Shown here: one piece after another, positions 11,750-19,547 of the stretch
Position numbering within the stretch: position 1 is the first letter of the stretch
Layout: every line of letters begins with the position of its first letter
Translations under genes and position numbers: made by a program
Source: JBMOGA01 sp049318625
Lineage (GTDB): Bacteria > Pseudomonadota > Alphaproteobacteria > Rhizobiales > Hyphomicrobiaceae
Length of the DNA: 23,846 nt
NCBI GenBank assembly: GCA_049318625.1
Contig: JBMOGA010000057.1
Span: 1 to 23,846, forward strand
Reading direction: 5' to 3'
Notes under the pieces: model-generated
The model's input: the letters and a program-made list of their open reading frames with translations, nothing else
Databases searched by the model: none
Told to the model about the DNA's origin: nothing

Positions 11750-12139
11750 ATGCGGCTCGGCTATGTCATCCTCTATGTCCCGGACGTCGCCCGGACGGTG
11801 GCGTTCTACGAAGCGGCGTTCGGGCTCACCCGCCGCTTCGTCCATGACAGCGGCACGTACGCCGAGATGGAAACCGGGGCAACCGCGCTCGCCTTCGCGG
11901 CGGAGTCGCTGTCCGACTCGTCCGGCCTCGTCTTTGCGCGCAACCGGCCGGACGGTCTCGCGGCCGGCGCCGAGGTGGGGCTGGTGACCGACGACGTGGC
12001 GGGGCGCTATCAGACGGCCATCGACGCGGGCGCCGTCGCGGTCACGCCGCCGACCCGCAAGCCATGGGGGCAGACCGTTTCCTACGTCCGCGATCTCAAC
12101 GGATTCCTGGTCGAGATCTGCAGCCCGGTCCGCGGGTAG
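11750..12139 (+). CDS. VOC-superfamily (glyoxalase-like) protein
   Basis: This 129-residue protein has the paired beta-alpha-beta-beta-beta fold of glyoxalase I, extradiol dioxygenase and fosfomycin-resistance proteins. Repeat one is GYVILYVPDVARTVAFYEAAFGL; repeat two ends SYVRDLNGFLVEICSP, where the glutamate is a usual metal ligand. The first-repeat position usually held by His is not obviously filled, so metal binding is uncertain. A GGGGAGG ribosome site lies just before the ATG. It follows obgE by 15 bases and likely shares its message. The substrate is unknown. It converges with the cytochrome gene, with four bases between them. Confidence 0.85.
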   Translation: MRLGYVILYVPDVARTVAFYEAAFGLTRRFVHDSGTYAEMETGATALAFAAESLSDSSGLVFARNRPDGLAAGAEVGLVTDDVAGRYQTAIDAGAVAVTPPTRKPWGQTVSYVRDLNGFLVEICSPVRG

Positions 12140-12143
12140 CGCC

Positions 12144-12512
12144 TCAGTCCTTCAGGGACTGGATGTAGGCGACGATATCGCGGATCTCCGGCAGCGTGAC
12201 GGAGATGGTCGGCATCTCCGGGTGCGGAATGATGATCTTGCCGGCGAGCCCTTCGGCGGTCTGGCCCGGCCGTTTCGCGATCGTGACGAATCCCGGAACC
12301 TCGGGACGCCCGGCCGGTGCGCCGGGGCCGCCGACGTTGTGGCAGTTCGAACAGAGGCGCTGGGCGAGGGCCTGTCCCTTGGCCGGGTCGGGCTTGGTGC
12401 CCTGGGCCGCGGCGGTGGTGACCAGTGCCGCCGTCGACAGCAGGGCCAGGGCGAGCACGCGGCCCGCCGTGGCGCGGACTCGGTTGCGGAGATCAGGCCG
12501 GCATTTGTGCAT
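12144..12512 (-). CDS. Small secreted cytochrome c
   Basis: This 122-residue class I cytochrome c acts in the periplasm as an electron carrier. A signal peptide occupies about residues 1-37 (basic start, VLALALLSTAALV, cleavage after AAA-like). The haem site is C54-SN-C57-H58, and the probable axial methionine is M100 in HPEMPTI. The rest is short, with a C-terminal helix (LPEIRDIVAYIQSLKD). The frame is open to 12584, but the ATG at 12512 is preferred because GAGG precedes it at good spacing and a proper signal peptide begins there. It follows the PP2C gene on the same strand by 82 bases; a link in function is not evident. Confidence 0.88.
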   Translation of the reverse strand: MHKCRPDLRNRVRATAGRVLALALLSTAALVTTAAAQGTKPDPAKGQALAQRLCSNCHNVGGPGAPAGRPEVPGFVTIAKRPGQTAEGLAGKIIIPHPEMPTISVTLPEIRDIVAYIQSLKD

Positions 12513-12594
12513 CGTCGTCCTCGTTGGCGGCTCACCGGCGTCCAGTATAGTCAGGTTCCGTCGGCGGATATTGATCTGAGACATGCCCGTCGGG

Positions 12595-13353
12595 CTATGC
12601 GACGCGGACGACCAGCACGGTCGTGTTGTCCTGGTAGTCGTCGCGGGCCGCTTCGACCTCGCGGATCAGGGCCGCGGCGACGGCGTGCGGACCATCGTCG
12701 GCGAAGCCCCGGAGGATGCGGACGATCTCCTCGCCCTCCAGAGTGTGGATGCCGTCGCTGGTCAGCACCACCCAGTCGCCCGGGTGCAGCACCAACGGGC
12801 GCCGGGAGATGTCCACCATCTCGATCTCGTCGCCGGCGACCGCCGACCGCAGCATGTGGCGGCGGGGGTTGTTGCGCGCCTCGGCCGCCGAGATCTTGCC
12901 CTCGGCGGCCAGCTGGTCGAGGGCCGGCGCGAGGGAATGGTCCTCGTTGAGCACGGCGATCTCGTCGCGGCGGACGAGGTACATGGGGCTGTCGCCGACG
13001 CTGATCCATTCGAGCCCGTCGTCGCCGAAGGCGGCGCCGATGAGCGTCGATCCCATGCCGTCGAGCTGCGGGGCCTCGTTGACCTTGTCGGCGATGGCGG
13101 TGTTGGCGGCGTCGAGGGCGGCGGCCAGGCGCTCACGCACCGGGTCGCCCGCCGACACCAGATAGGTGGCGAGGAAGGTCTCGCAAACGGTGCGGCTCGC
13201 CAGCGCGCCGCCCGCGTGCCCGCCCATGCCGTCGGCCAGCACGGCCAGTAGCCGGTCGTTCTCGCCGTCGGGGTCGGGCGCCCAGACGAGCGCCGAGTCT
13301 TCCTGGTAGGGGCGCGCCCCCATGGTGGCGCGCGCGGCGTGGGCGTATCGCAT
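12595..13353 (-). CDS. PP2C-type Ser/Thr protein phosphatase
   Basis: This 252-residue cytoplasmic phosphatase removes phosphate from Ser/Thr using two metal ions. Family motifs appear in order: RPYQED (D19), ADGMGGHAGG (D41), GSTLIGAAF, VGDSPMYLVR, LNEDHSL, LTSDGI (D200) and QDNTTVLVV (D242). All metal ligands are present, so it should be active. The ATG at 13353 overlaps the stop of the upstream FHA gene by one base (TGATG); longer starts would lie inside that gene. It would oppose the kinase encoded divergently at 14986. It resembles stand-alone PrpC/PppA-like enzymes. Confidence 0.95.
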   Translation of the reverse strand: MRYAHAARATMGARPYQEDSALVWAPDPDGENDRLLAVLADGMGGHAGGALASRTVCETFLATYLVSAGDPVRERLAAALDAANTAIADKVNEAPQLDGMGSTLIGAAFGDDGLEWISVGDSPMYLVRRDEIAVLNEDHSLAPALDQLAAEGKISAAEARNNPRRHMLRSAVAGDEIEMVDISRRPLVLHPGDWVVLTSDGIHTLEGEEIVRILRGFADDGPHAVAAALIREVEAARDDYQDNTTVLVVRVA

Positions 13354-14174
13354 CAGGACCGGGAACGCTGCTCTCTCTTGGTGATCGGGCCTTCGGACAG
13401 CTCGGACCAGTCGAAGTCCGGCCCGCAGAAGGGAACGAAAACCAGCTGCGTGCGGCCGACGCCGATGACGTCCATGGCCGCGAGGGGCACCGCGGCGGTG
13501 GGCTTCTTGTCGTTGACCGCGACGACGTTCGTCTTGGCGAGATTGGGCACGAACAGGAACGTGCGGTCCATCGAATCGTAGCGGATGTAGGCCTGCTCCT
13601 CGCTGGAGATGGCGTCGTCGCCGAAATCGATCGGCACGCGTTGGTTGGAGGCGCGGCCGATGGTGTTGTTGCCCTCGAAGATCGGGCGATAGGAGCCGAG
13701 GCCCGGTCCGCCGACGACGACCAGCCACGCGACCACGGGATCCTGGTGGAAGGTGCCGCGCTCGACCTTCTGGCGGCCCCGGACGAGTTGCGTGCGGGCG
13801 GCCTGGTCGCCCTCGGCCGGGGCCAGCGCGGCGGCGATGTCGCGAACGGCGCCGCGGACCACGCGGGTCGTCGGCGGCTCGAACTCGACGTGACGATCTG
13901 GGGTCGGCACCTGCGGCGTGCCGGCGCGGGCTTCGCGGGCCGCTTCGGCCGCGCTCGGGGACGGGGGCGGAGACTTCTCGTTCATGGCACTCGACTCTCT
14001 GGCTGTTGACACTGCGGCGGCCGGCTTGTCGCTGCCGCGGCCCGGCTCGATGGCCCTGGTCCTGGCGGTTTTCTCTGGGTTCAAGGGGCCCGGAATGTCC
14101 TCGCGGCTGGCAGCGACCAGCGCGTCCTTGAGCGAGCCGAGAAATCGAGATCCCCGATTCTGCTCCTCTGCCAT
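13353..14174 (-). CDS. FHA-domain protein, cytoplasmic
   Basis: This 273-residue protein has a low-complexity first half (Pro, Ala, Glu rich, with several Ser/Thr that could be phosphorylated) and a C-terminal FHA domain at about 155-260. FHA domains bind phosphothreonine. The IGR motif is present (NTIGRASNQR), but the usual SxxH is SSEEQ, so the structural histidine is missing, and the later Asn loop reads NVVAVNDKK. Binding may be altered. It has no signal peptide or membrane segment. It lies in a minus-strand cluster with another FHA gene and the PP2C gene, which its stop overlaps. It is a likely adaptor or substrate of the neighbouring kinase. Confidence 0.88.
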   Translation of the reverse strand: MAEEQNRGSRFLGSLKDALVAASREDIPGPLNPEKTARTRAIEPGRGSDKPAAAVSTARESSAMNEKSPPPSPSAAEAAREARAGTPQVPTPDRHVEFEPPTTRVVRGAVRDIAAALAPAEGDQAARTQLVRGRQKVERGTFHQDPVVAWLVVVGGPGLGSYRPIFEGNNTIGRASNQRVPIDFGDDAISSEEQAYIRYDSMDRTFLFVPNLAKTNVVAVNDKKPTAAVPLAAMDVIGVGRTQLVFVPFCGPDFDWSELSEGPITKREQRSRS

Positions 14175-14251
14175 GGCTCAGCCTCCCTGCGTTGCAACTT
14201 CAAGGTGAGATTAGACCTCGGCGCCGAGTCCGTGAACACGTAATGCACAGC

Positions 14252-14794
14252 TCAAACCTCGGCCAAATCCCGTCTCATCTCGAATTTCAGCTCCGTGCCG
14301 CCGATGTCGATCGTCTCGCCGCCGCGCAACCGGCAGCGGTCGATTCGCTTGCCATCGACGCGCACGCCATTGCCGCCCGGACCCGATACGTCGCTCAGCC
14401 AGTAGAGGCCATCCTCGCCGCGGTGGACGAGGGCGTGGTAGCGGTGGACCGTCTCGGCATCGATGCGGATGTCGTTGTCGTCCTGGCGGCCGATGCGCAC
14501 CAGCGGACGCTCGGCCGTGATCGGTGTGCGCGGCTGGTCGGCGAGCGCCAGCGTGGCCTGCAGCGGTGCGGCCCGCCACGCCCGGGTCGGGCCGTCGTCT
14601 TCGGAAACCGGCGGGCTGCGACGGGCATGTGAACGCCGGTTGGCGTAGCCGATGATGGCGCCGATGGCGACCAGGGGCGGCACGATGAGCAGAATGGCCA
14701 GCCCAGCCATGAAGGCGGGTGCGGCGGACATGCCCCGGTCCAGCAGCGCCAGGAGGGCGCCGGCCAGTTCACTCGGAGCGAGGTCGAGAATCAT
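14252..14794 (-). CDS. Membrane-anchored FHA-domain protein
   Basis: This 180-residue protein has one membrane helix at about 27-50 (AGLAILLIVPPLVAIGAIIGY) followed by basic residues, so the rest should face the cytoplasm. The FHA domain is at 95-172: IGRQDDNDIRID, then VHRYHALV, then GGNGVRVDGKRI, all close to canonical. It would place a phosphothreonine reader at the membrane beside the transmembrane kinase. The ATG at 14794 has no strong ribosome site. The gene is divergent from the kinase gene and 77 bases upstream of the cytoplasmic FHA gene. Confidence 0.87.
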   Translation of the reverse strand: MILDLAPSELAGALLALLDRGMSAAPAFMAGLAILLIVPPLVAIGAIIGYANRRSHARRSPPVSEDDGPTRAWRAAPLQATLALADQPRTPITAERPLVRIGRQDDNDIRIDAETVHRYHALVHRGEDGLYWLSDVSGPGGNGVRVDGKRIDRCRLRGGETIDIGGTELKFEMRRDLAEV

Positions 14795-14867
14795 TGTTTG
14801 GCCAGGTGAGATTCCGCCAGAACGCTGCCATCGTATCACGGCTGCAATGTGGTGTTTTGTAGGGGAA

Positions 14868-14885
14868 CACGGGCGATTGCCCGTG
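14868..14885. promoter_or_regulatory. Perfect dyad in the kinase/FHA divergent spacer
   Basis: CACGGGC (14868-14874) and GCCCGTG (14879-14885) are perfect inverted arms around GATT. It lies almost centrally in the 191-base spacer between the kinase and FHA starts, so it could be an operator for both directions. A hairpin in the kinase leader is the alternative. No clear promoter boxes were found. Confidence 0.45.
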
Positions 14886-14985
14886 ACCTCGCCACATTTC
14901 TGCGAAAGACAAAGACGGACGTGACGGCGTTCGCGCGTGTGCGATGGGCGATCCGTACCATGCAACCCGATTCCCTGCGGGACGA

Positions 14986-17469
14986 ATGAGCCACGTTCTA
15001 GCGCTACCCCAAGGAACTGTGCTCGCCGAGGAATACCAGATCGAGCGCGTTCTCGGTGCGGGCGGGTTCGGCATCACGTATCTGGCGCGAGAGCGGGCGC
15101 TCGACCGGCTGGTCACGATCAAGGAATACTTCCCGGCCGACTTCGCCCATCGCCGCGATACCGCCGAGGCGGTGCCGCGCTCGGAGGGTGTGCGCGAGGA
15201 CTACCAATGGGGCCTCGACCGGTTCATCTCCGAGGCGCAGACCCTGGCGCGGTTCGATCACGCCAATATCGTCAAGGTCTATCGCTATTTCCGCGCCAAC
15301 AGCACCGGCTACATGGTGCTGCACTTCGAGGAGGGTCAGAGCCTCAAGGGGTGGCTCAAGTCGCTCGGCCGCGCGCCGCGCCAGCGCGAGCTCGACCAAT
15401 TCCTCGGACCGCTGCTCGATGCCCTCGAGGTGATCCACACGGCGGATTTCCTGCATCGGGACATCGCGCCCGACAACATCATCATCCGCAAGGACGGCTC
15501 GCCGGTGCTGATCGATTTCGGCTCGGCACGCGGCGAGATCGCGCAGCATTCGCGGACGCTGTCGGCGCTCGTGAAGCCGGGCTACAGCCCCTACGAGCAG
15601 TATGCCGAGACGGGGCACCGCCAAGGGCCGTGGACCGACATCTATGCGCTGGCGGCGACGCTCTATCACGCGATCACCGGCAAGCGGCCCCAGGATGCGC
15701 CGTCGCGCATCGTCAAGGATGATCTCCCGCCTGCACGCGAGGTGGCACTCAGCTCCTATCGCGCCCGTTTTCTCGCGGCCATCGACCGCGCGCTCGCGCT
15801 CGATATCGACAAGCGGCCGGCCTCGGTGCGGGTGTGGCGGGGCGAGCTGCTGGCGCCCGATCCCAAGCCCGAGCGGGGCGGCTGGCTGAAGCGGGCCGCG
15901 AAACCGGACGACGACGGCCAGGTGGCACGTACGCGGCCGCTCGGCAGCATGCTGCCGCCGGTGCCGGATGCGCCCGGCCAGCACGGCGGTTTTCTCGATT
16001 TCGTCGACGGCCTCAAAAAGGGTGCGTCGCCCGCCGTCGGTGCGGCGGCCGACGGCGACGTCAAGTCCGCGACCGCACCGCCGCCGGCCAGTGCGCCGCC
16101 GCCGGGTCTGCTCGCTCGCATCGCCGATGTCGCCAACGACGCGGGGCCGGCGGCGGCGAAGTCCGTCGCGCCGGCCATCACCGAGACGCTGCCCGTTCCC
16201 GCGCGGCCGGCGCCCGCGGTGCTACGGCGCAAGCCGCCGAAGCCGAAGCCCGTTCGCTCCGGCCGGTCGCTGCGGCCACTGGTGTTCAAGCTGGCGATCG
16301 GCGCCGCGATCGCGTCGGTGGTCGTCGCGGTGCAGGACCGGCTCACCCATGCGCCGGCGCCGCCGGCCGTCGTGGCGTCTCCGCCACCCAAGGCCCCCGT
16401 ACGCGAAGCCCGGGTTCAGCCCGCTTCGAAGGCCGAGACGGCGAGCATCGAGACGCGGAGCCTGCAGGCGCCCGCCGCAGTTCCGGCGCCGCCCGCCGCA
16501 CCGCCTGCGGTCAGCGCCGCGGTGGTGCCGAGGCCGCTGCCGCAGACCACACCGCCGGGGCCATCCGCGCCGCCGGCCGCGGTGCACTTCGCCGCCCATC
16601 GCGGTGCGGCGCTGTCGGCGCAGTTCGTCGAGGACGGGCGCTCGATCGCGACACTCGGCAGCGACCGGCTGTTGCGCACGTTCGTGCTGGCGACGGGTAC
16701 GTCGCAACGCAGCATGGCACTCGGCGACGCGGGTACGGCGCTGGCGGTGGCCGGCCGGCGCGCCGCCGTCGGCCATGCCGACGGCACGGTCTCGGTGTGG
16801 GACGTGGAGACCGGCGATCGGGCGGCCGTGCTCGGACGCGGCGGTCCGGCGGTGACCGCGTTGGTGTTCAGCGGGGCGGGTCGCCTCGCGGTCGGTGCAG
16901 CCGACGGCTCGATCACATTATGGACTCTCGACGATGCCACTCGGCCGGCGCACGTGTTCGAAGGGCATACCGGCCCGGTGCGGGCGCTCGCGGTGCATCC
17001 TTCGGGGACGATGCTGGCCTCGGGCAGCGCCGATCAGACGGCGCGGACCTGGGATCTCGGCCGGCTCAGTGTGCTGCGCACGCTGCGCGGCCAGCGCGGC
17101 GAGATCACGGCCATCGGGTATGCGCCCGACGGGCGGACCGTCGCCGCGGCGTCGAGCGATGGAAGCATTCGTTTGTGGAACCCCGGTGCCGGCCGCGTCA
17201 TGCGGGTGTTGCGCGGGCCGAAGGGGGCGGTCACCGCGCTCGCCTACTCGCCCGCCGGCGATCTGCTCGCGACCGCGTGGGACGATGGCACGGTGCGGCT
17301 GTCCGGAACGCAACGGTGGCGCACGCTCGAGAGCCTCAACGTGCCGGGATCGTCGCCACGCTCGGTGGTGTTCTCTCCCGACGGCCGGCTGGTGGCGACG
17401 GCGGCGTCCGACGGCAGCATCAATGCGTGGTCGGCGATCCTCGGCCGCGCCAAGGACGCGGCCGAGTGA
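14986..17469 (+). CDS. Transmembrane Ser/Thr kinase with WD40 propeller
   Basis: This 827-residue protein joins three parts. Residues 18-270 are a eukaryote-like Ser/Thr kinase: GAGGFG loop (24-29), K46 in TIKEYFP, E83, HRDIAPDN (H157, D159, N164) and DFG (177-179). All catalytic residues are present; alanine replaces lysine after HRD, as in several bacterial kinases. A Pro/Ala-rich linker follows, then a probable membrane helix at about 432-448 (LAIGAAIASVVVAV). A second Pro-rich stretch leads to seven WD40-like repeats at about 537-820, enough for one complete propeller. With the kinase inside, the propeller would be periplasmic and may sense or dock a partner. An upstream ATG at 14944 exists, but MSHVLALPQGTVLAEEYQIE is the usual family start. 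Confidence 0.93.
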   Translation: MSHVLALPQGTVLAEEYQIERVLGAGGFGITYLARERALDRLVTIKEYFPADFAHRRDTAEAVPRSEGVREDYQWGLDRFISEAQTLARFDHANIVKVYRYFRANSTGYMVLHFEEGQSLKGWLKSLGRAPRQRELDQFLGPLLDALEVIHTADFLHRDIAPDNIIIRKDGSPVLIDFGSARGEIAQHSRTLSALVKPGYSPYEQYAETGHRQGPWTDIYALAATLYHAITGKRPQDAPSRIVKDDLPPAREVALSSYRARFLAAIDRALALDIDKRPASVRVWRGELLAPDPKPERGGWLKRAAKPDDDGQVARTRPLGSMLPPVPDAPGQHGGFLDFVDGLKKGASPAVGAAADGDVKSATAPPPASAPPPGLLARIADVANDAGPAAAKSVAPAITETLPVPARPAPAVLRRKPPKPKPVRSGRSLRPLVFKLAIGAAIASVVVAVQDRLTHAPAPPAVVASPPPKAPVREARVQPASKAETASIETRSLQAPAAVPAPPAAPPAVSAAVVPRPLPQTTPPGPSAPPAAVHFAAHRGAALSAQFVEDGRSIATLGSDRLLRTFVLATGTSQRSMALGDAGTALAVAGRRAAVGHADGTVSVWDVETGDRAAVLGRGGPAVTALVFSGAGRLAVGAADGSITLWTLDDATRPAHVFEGHTGPVRALAVHPSGTMLASGSADQTARTWDLGRLSVLRTLRGQRGEITAIGYAPDGRTVAAASSDGSIRLWNPGAGRVMRVLRGPKGAVTALAYSPAGDLLATAWDDGTVRLSGTQRWRTLESLNVPGSSPRSVVFSPDGRLVATAASDGSINAWSAILGRAKDAAE

Positions 17470-17490
17470 TGTCCGCGGGTCGGCTGTGGC

Positions 17491-17874
17491 CTACTTCTGA
17501 TCGTCGAGTTCCTTGAACACCTTGCGGGCGATCCGGAAGCATTCGACGCCGGCCGGCATGCCGGCGTAGACGGCGATCTGATGGAGGATCGACTGGATCT
17601 CGTCGCGGGAGACGCCGTTGCGGATGGCGCCCTTGAGGTGGAGTTCCCATTCCTCCATGCGATTGATGCCGGCGATCAGTCCGAGGTTGATCATCGACCG
17701 CGTCTTGGCCGGGATGCGCTCGTCGCCCCAGATGGTGCCCCAGCAGTGCTCGTTCAGCATGTCCTGGAAGGGACGGTTGAAGTCGTCGGCATTCGCCATG
17801 GCGCGGTTGACGTAGTCCTCGCCGAGTGTCGCCTTGCGCTTGGCCAGGCCCTTGTCCCAGATTGCCTTGTCCAT
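17491..17874 (-). CDS. Carboxymuconolactone decarboxylase-family protein
   Basis: This 127-residue all-helical protein of the CMD family includes PcaC of protocatechuate breakdown. The core runs from HCWGTIWGDERIPAKTRSMINLGLIAG to HLKGAIRNGVSRDEIQSILHQIAVYAGMPAG. The AhpD-type CxxC pair is absent (a single C at about 44), so it is not a peroxidase-type member. PcaC-like lactone decarboxylation is possible, but no other pca gene is nearby. A strong AGGAGGAGG ribosome site precedes the ATG. It is divergent from the PRISE reductase gene and convergent with the kinase gene, with 21 bases between the stops. Confidence 0.85.
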   Translation of the reverse strand: MDKAIWDKGLAKRKATLGEDYVNRAMANADDFNRPFQDMLNEHCWGTIWGDERIPAKTRSMINLGLIAGINRMEEWELHLKGAIRNGVSRDEIQSILHQIAVYAGMPAGVECFRIARKVFKELDDQK

Positions 17875-18056
17875 GATGGTCCTCCTCCTGTGATGGCGGC
17901 GAGGTTATACCGCCGGGGCCGGTGCGGCGAGAGTGGGCTTGGCGGCGGCCTCCCGCGCGGTTCGGCGGGTTGACGCCCGGCGTGCGCGGTGCCAGCGGGC
18001 CGCCTCGCGGCTGCCCATGTCGGGCGGCAAGGACAGCGTCGAGCAGGAGAGGCACC

Positions 18057-19106
18057 ATGACACGCATCGCAGTCGTCGCCGGAGCGCTCGGCATCGTCGG
18101 ACAGGCGGTTTCTTCGCGGCTCGTCGCCGAAGGCTGGACGGTCATCGGGCTGTCCCGGCGGTCGTCGGTCGGCCAGGGCGGCGCGCGCCTGATCTCGGTC
18201 GATCTCGCCGATCCGGCCGATACGCACGCCATGCTGGGCTCGCTGGCCAACGTCAGCCACGTATTCTACTGCGCCTACGCGCCGGCCCCGTCGCTGGCCG
18301 AGGAAGCGCGGCTCAACACGCGGATGCTGGTCCATCTGGTCGAGGCGCTGGAAGCCGGCTCGGGCGATACGCTGGCGCACATCCAGCTCATGCAGGGCAG
18401 CAAGTGGTACGGCAATCACCTCGGTCCCTACCGCACGCCGGCGCGCGAGGACGACCCGCGCCATGCGGCGCCCTGCTTCTACTACGACCAGCAGGACTGG
18501 CTGACGGCACGCCGGGCCGCGCGCGGCTGGACTTGGTCGGCACTGCGCCCGCACGGGGTGCTGGGGCTGGCGCTCGGTTCACCGATGAACCAGCTCACCG
18601 GCATCGCGCTCTACGCCGTGCTGTGCCGCGAGCTCGGCCTGCCGCTCCGCTGGCCGGGCGCGCCGGGGGCGTTCGACTGCGTCTATCAGTTCACCGAGGC
18701 GGCGTGGCTGGCCCAGGGCATGGTGTGGGCGGCGACGACGCCGGCCGCCGCCGACCGGGCGTTCAACTTCACCAACGGCGATCTGGTGCGCTGGCGCGAG
18801 TTGTGGCCGGCGATCGCGCGTTTCTTCGAGATGGACACGGCGCCGCCGCAGACGATCTCGCTCGCCCAGCAGATGGCCGACAAGGAGCCGGTCTGGGCGG
18901 CGATCCGCGAGCGCCACCGGCTGGCGCCCTACCTGCTCGACGAACTCACCAACTGGGGCTTCGTGGATTTCGTCGTGCGTTCGGACTTCGACCAGATCTC
19001 CGACCTTTCGGCGGTGCGGCGGGCCGGTTGGACGGGGGTCAACCCGTCGGAGGACGCCTACCTGAGACAACTCGCGCTGCTGCGCGAGCGGCGCATCATT
19101 CCATAG
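18057..19106 (+). CDS. PRISE-like short-chain reductase
   Basis: This 349-residue NAD(P)-dependent oxidoreductase has a Rossmann GALGIVG loop at residues 9-15. The later motifs match the PRISE group (progesterone 5-beta-reductase / iridoid synthase-like), which reduces enone double bonds: a KWYGNHLG segment with the catalytic-type K116, TPAREDDPR, FYYDQQDWL with the catalytic tyrosine (Y142 or Y143), and SALRPHGVLG. The usual YxxxK of classical SDRs is absent, as expected for PRISE. The ATG at 18057 is preceded by AGGAGAGG; the upstream open frame has no ribosome site. It starts a rightward run with an ABM monooxygenase and an MFS transporter, suggesting use of an enone-containing compound. 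The substrate is unknown. Confidence 0.83.
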   Translation: MTRIAVVAGALGIVGQAVSSRLVAEGWTVIGLSRRSSVGQGGARLISVDLADPADTHAMLGSLANVSHVFYCAYAPAPSLAEEARLNTRMLVHLVEALEAGSGDTLAHIQLMQGSKWYGNHLGPYRTPAREDDPRHAAPCFYYDQQDWLTARRAARGWTWSALRPHGVLGLALGSPMNQLTGIALYAVLCRELGLPLRWPGAPGAFDCVYQFTEAAWLAQGMVWAATTPAAADRAFNFTNGDLVRWRELWPAIARFFEMDTAPPQTISLAQQMADKEPVWAAIRERHRLAPYLLDELTNWGFVDFVVRSDFDQISDLSAVRRAGWTGVNPSEDAYLRQLALLRERRIIP

Positions 19107-19119
19107 GTGGGGCCTGCCG

Positions 19120-19425
19120 ATGAGCTATGTCATTGTCGCCGAGTTCCGGGTCAGGCCCGATCAGATCGAGGCGTTCCGCACCTACATGGTCTGGCACGCG
19201 GCCCGCTCGCGCGAGGAGCCGGGATGCCGGCTATTCGAGGTGGCACAGGATGGGGTCGACCCTGGCCTGTTCCTGCTGTACGAGACCTACGACGACGCTG
19301 CGGCTTATGCGGCGCATCGGGCCTCGGCCCATTATGCGCGGTTCCGGAGCCTGGCGCCCGGCCTCGTCGAGCCGAGGGATGGCGAGATCTTCCTGCGTCG
19401 CAGCGAACTGACGCGGTGCGGCTGA
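19120..19425 (+). CDS. ABM-fold putative quinol monooxygenase
   Basis: This is a 101-residue protein of the antibiotic-biosynthesis-monooxygenase fold (YgiN-like), a dimeric ferredoxin-like barrel that oxidises quinols or polyketide phenols without a cofactor. Family features are VIVAEFRVRPDQIEAFRTYM, EEPGCRLFEV, LYETYDDAAAYAAHRASAHY and the C-terminal FLRR strand. It starts 13 bases after the reductase stop and is probably co-transcribed. Substrate and true activity are not determinable from sequence; some members are only structural. Confidence 0.85.
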   Translation: MSYVIVAEFRVRPDQIEAFRTYMVWHAARSREEPGCRLFEVAQDGVDPGLFLLYETYDDAAAYAAHRASAHYARFRSLAPGLVEPRDGEIFLRRSELTRCG

Positions 19426-19547
19426 TCGCCCGCAGCGGGGCCTCGCTCGGTGCGGGGCTGGGCCGCAGTGCGCCGCATCGACGGACCCGATGAACGCAGC
19501 CAGAGTGCGTCCGGACTGTTGGAACCGGATCAGTGACAAGGCGGGAT

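Noticed and set aside
10682..11845. 387-codon open frame on the minus strand
   Set aside because: It is antisense to obgE, whose identity is certain.
12595..17469. Type VI secretion cluster
   Set aside because: Kinase, phosphatase and FHA genes recall T6SS regulation, but no Tss or Hcp/VgrG-like gene is in the window.
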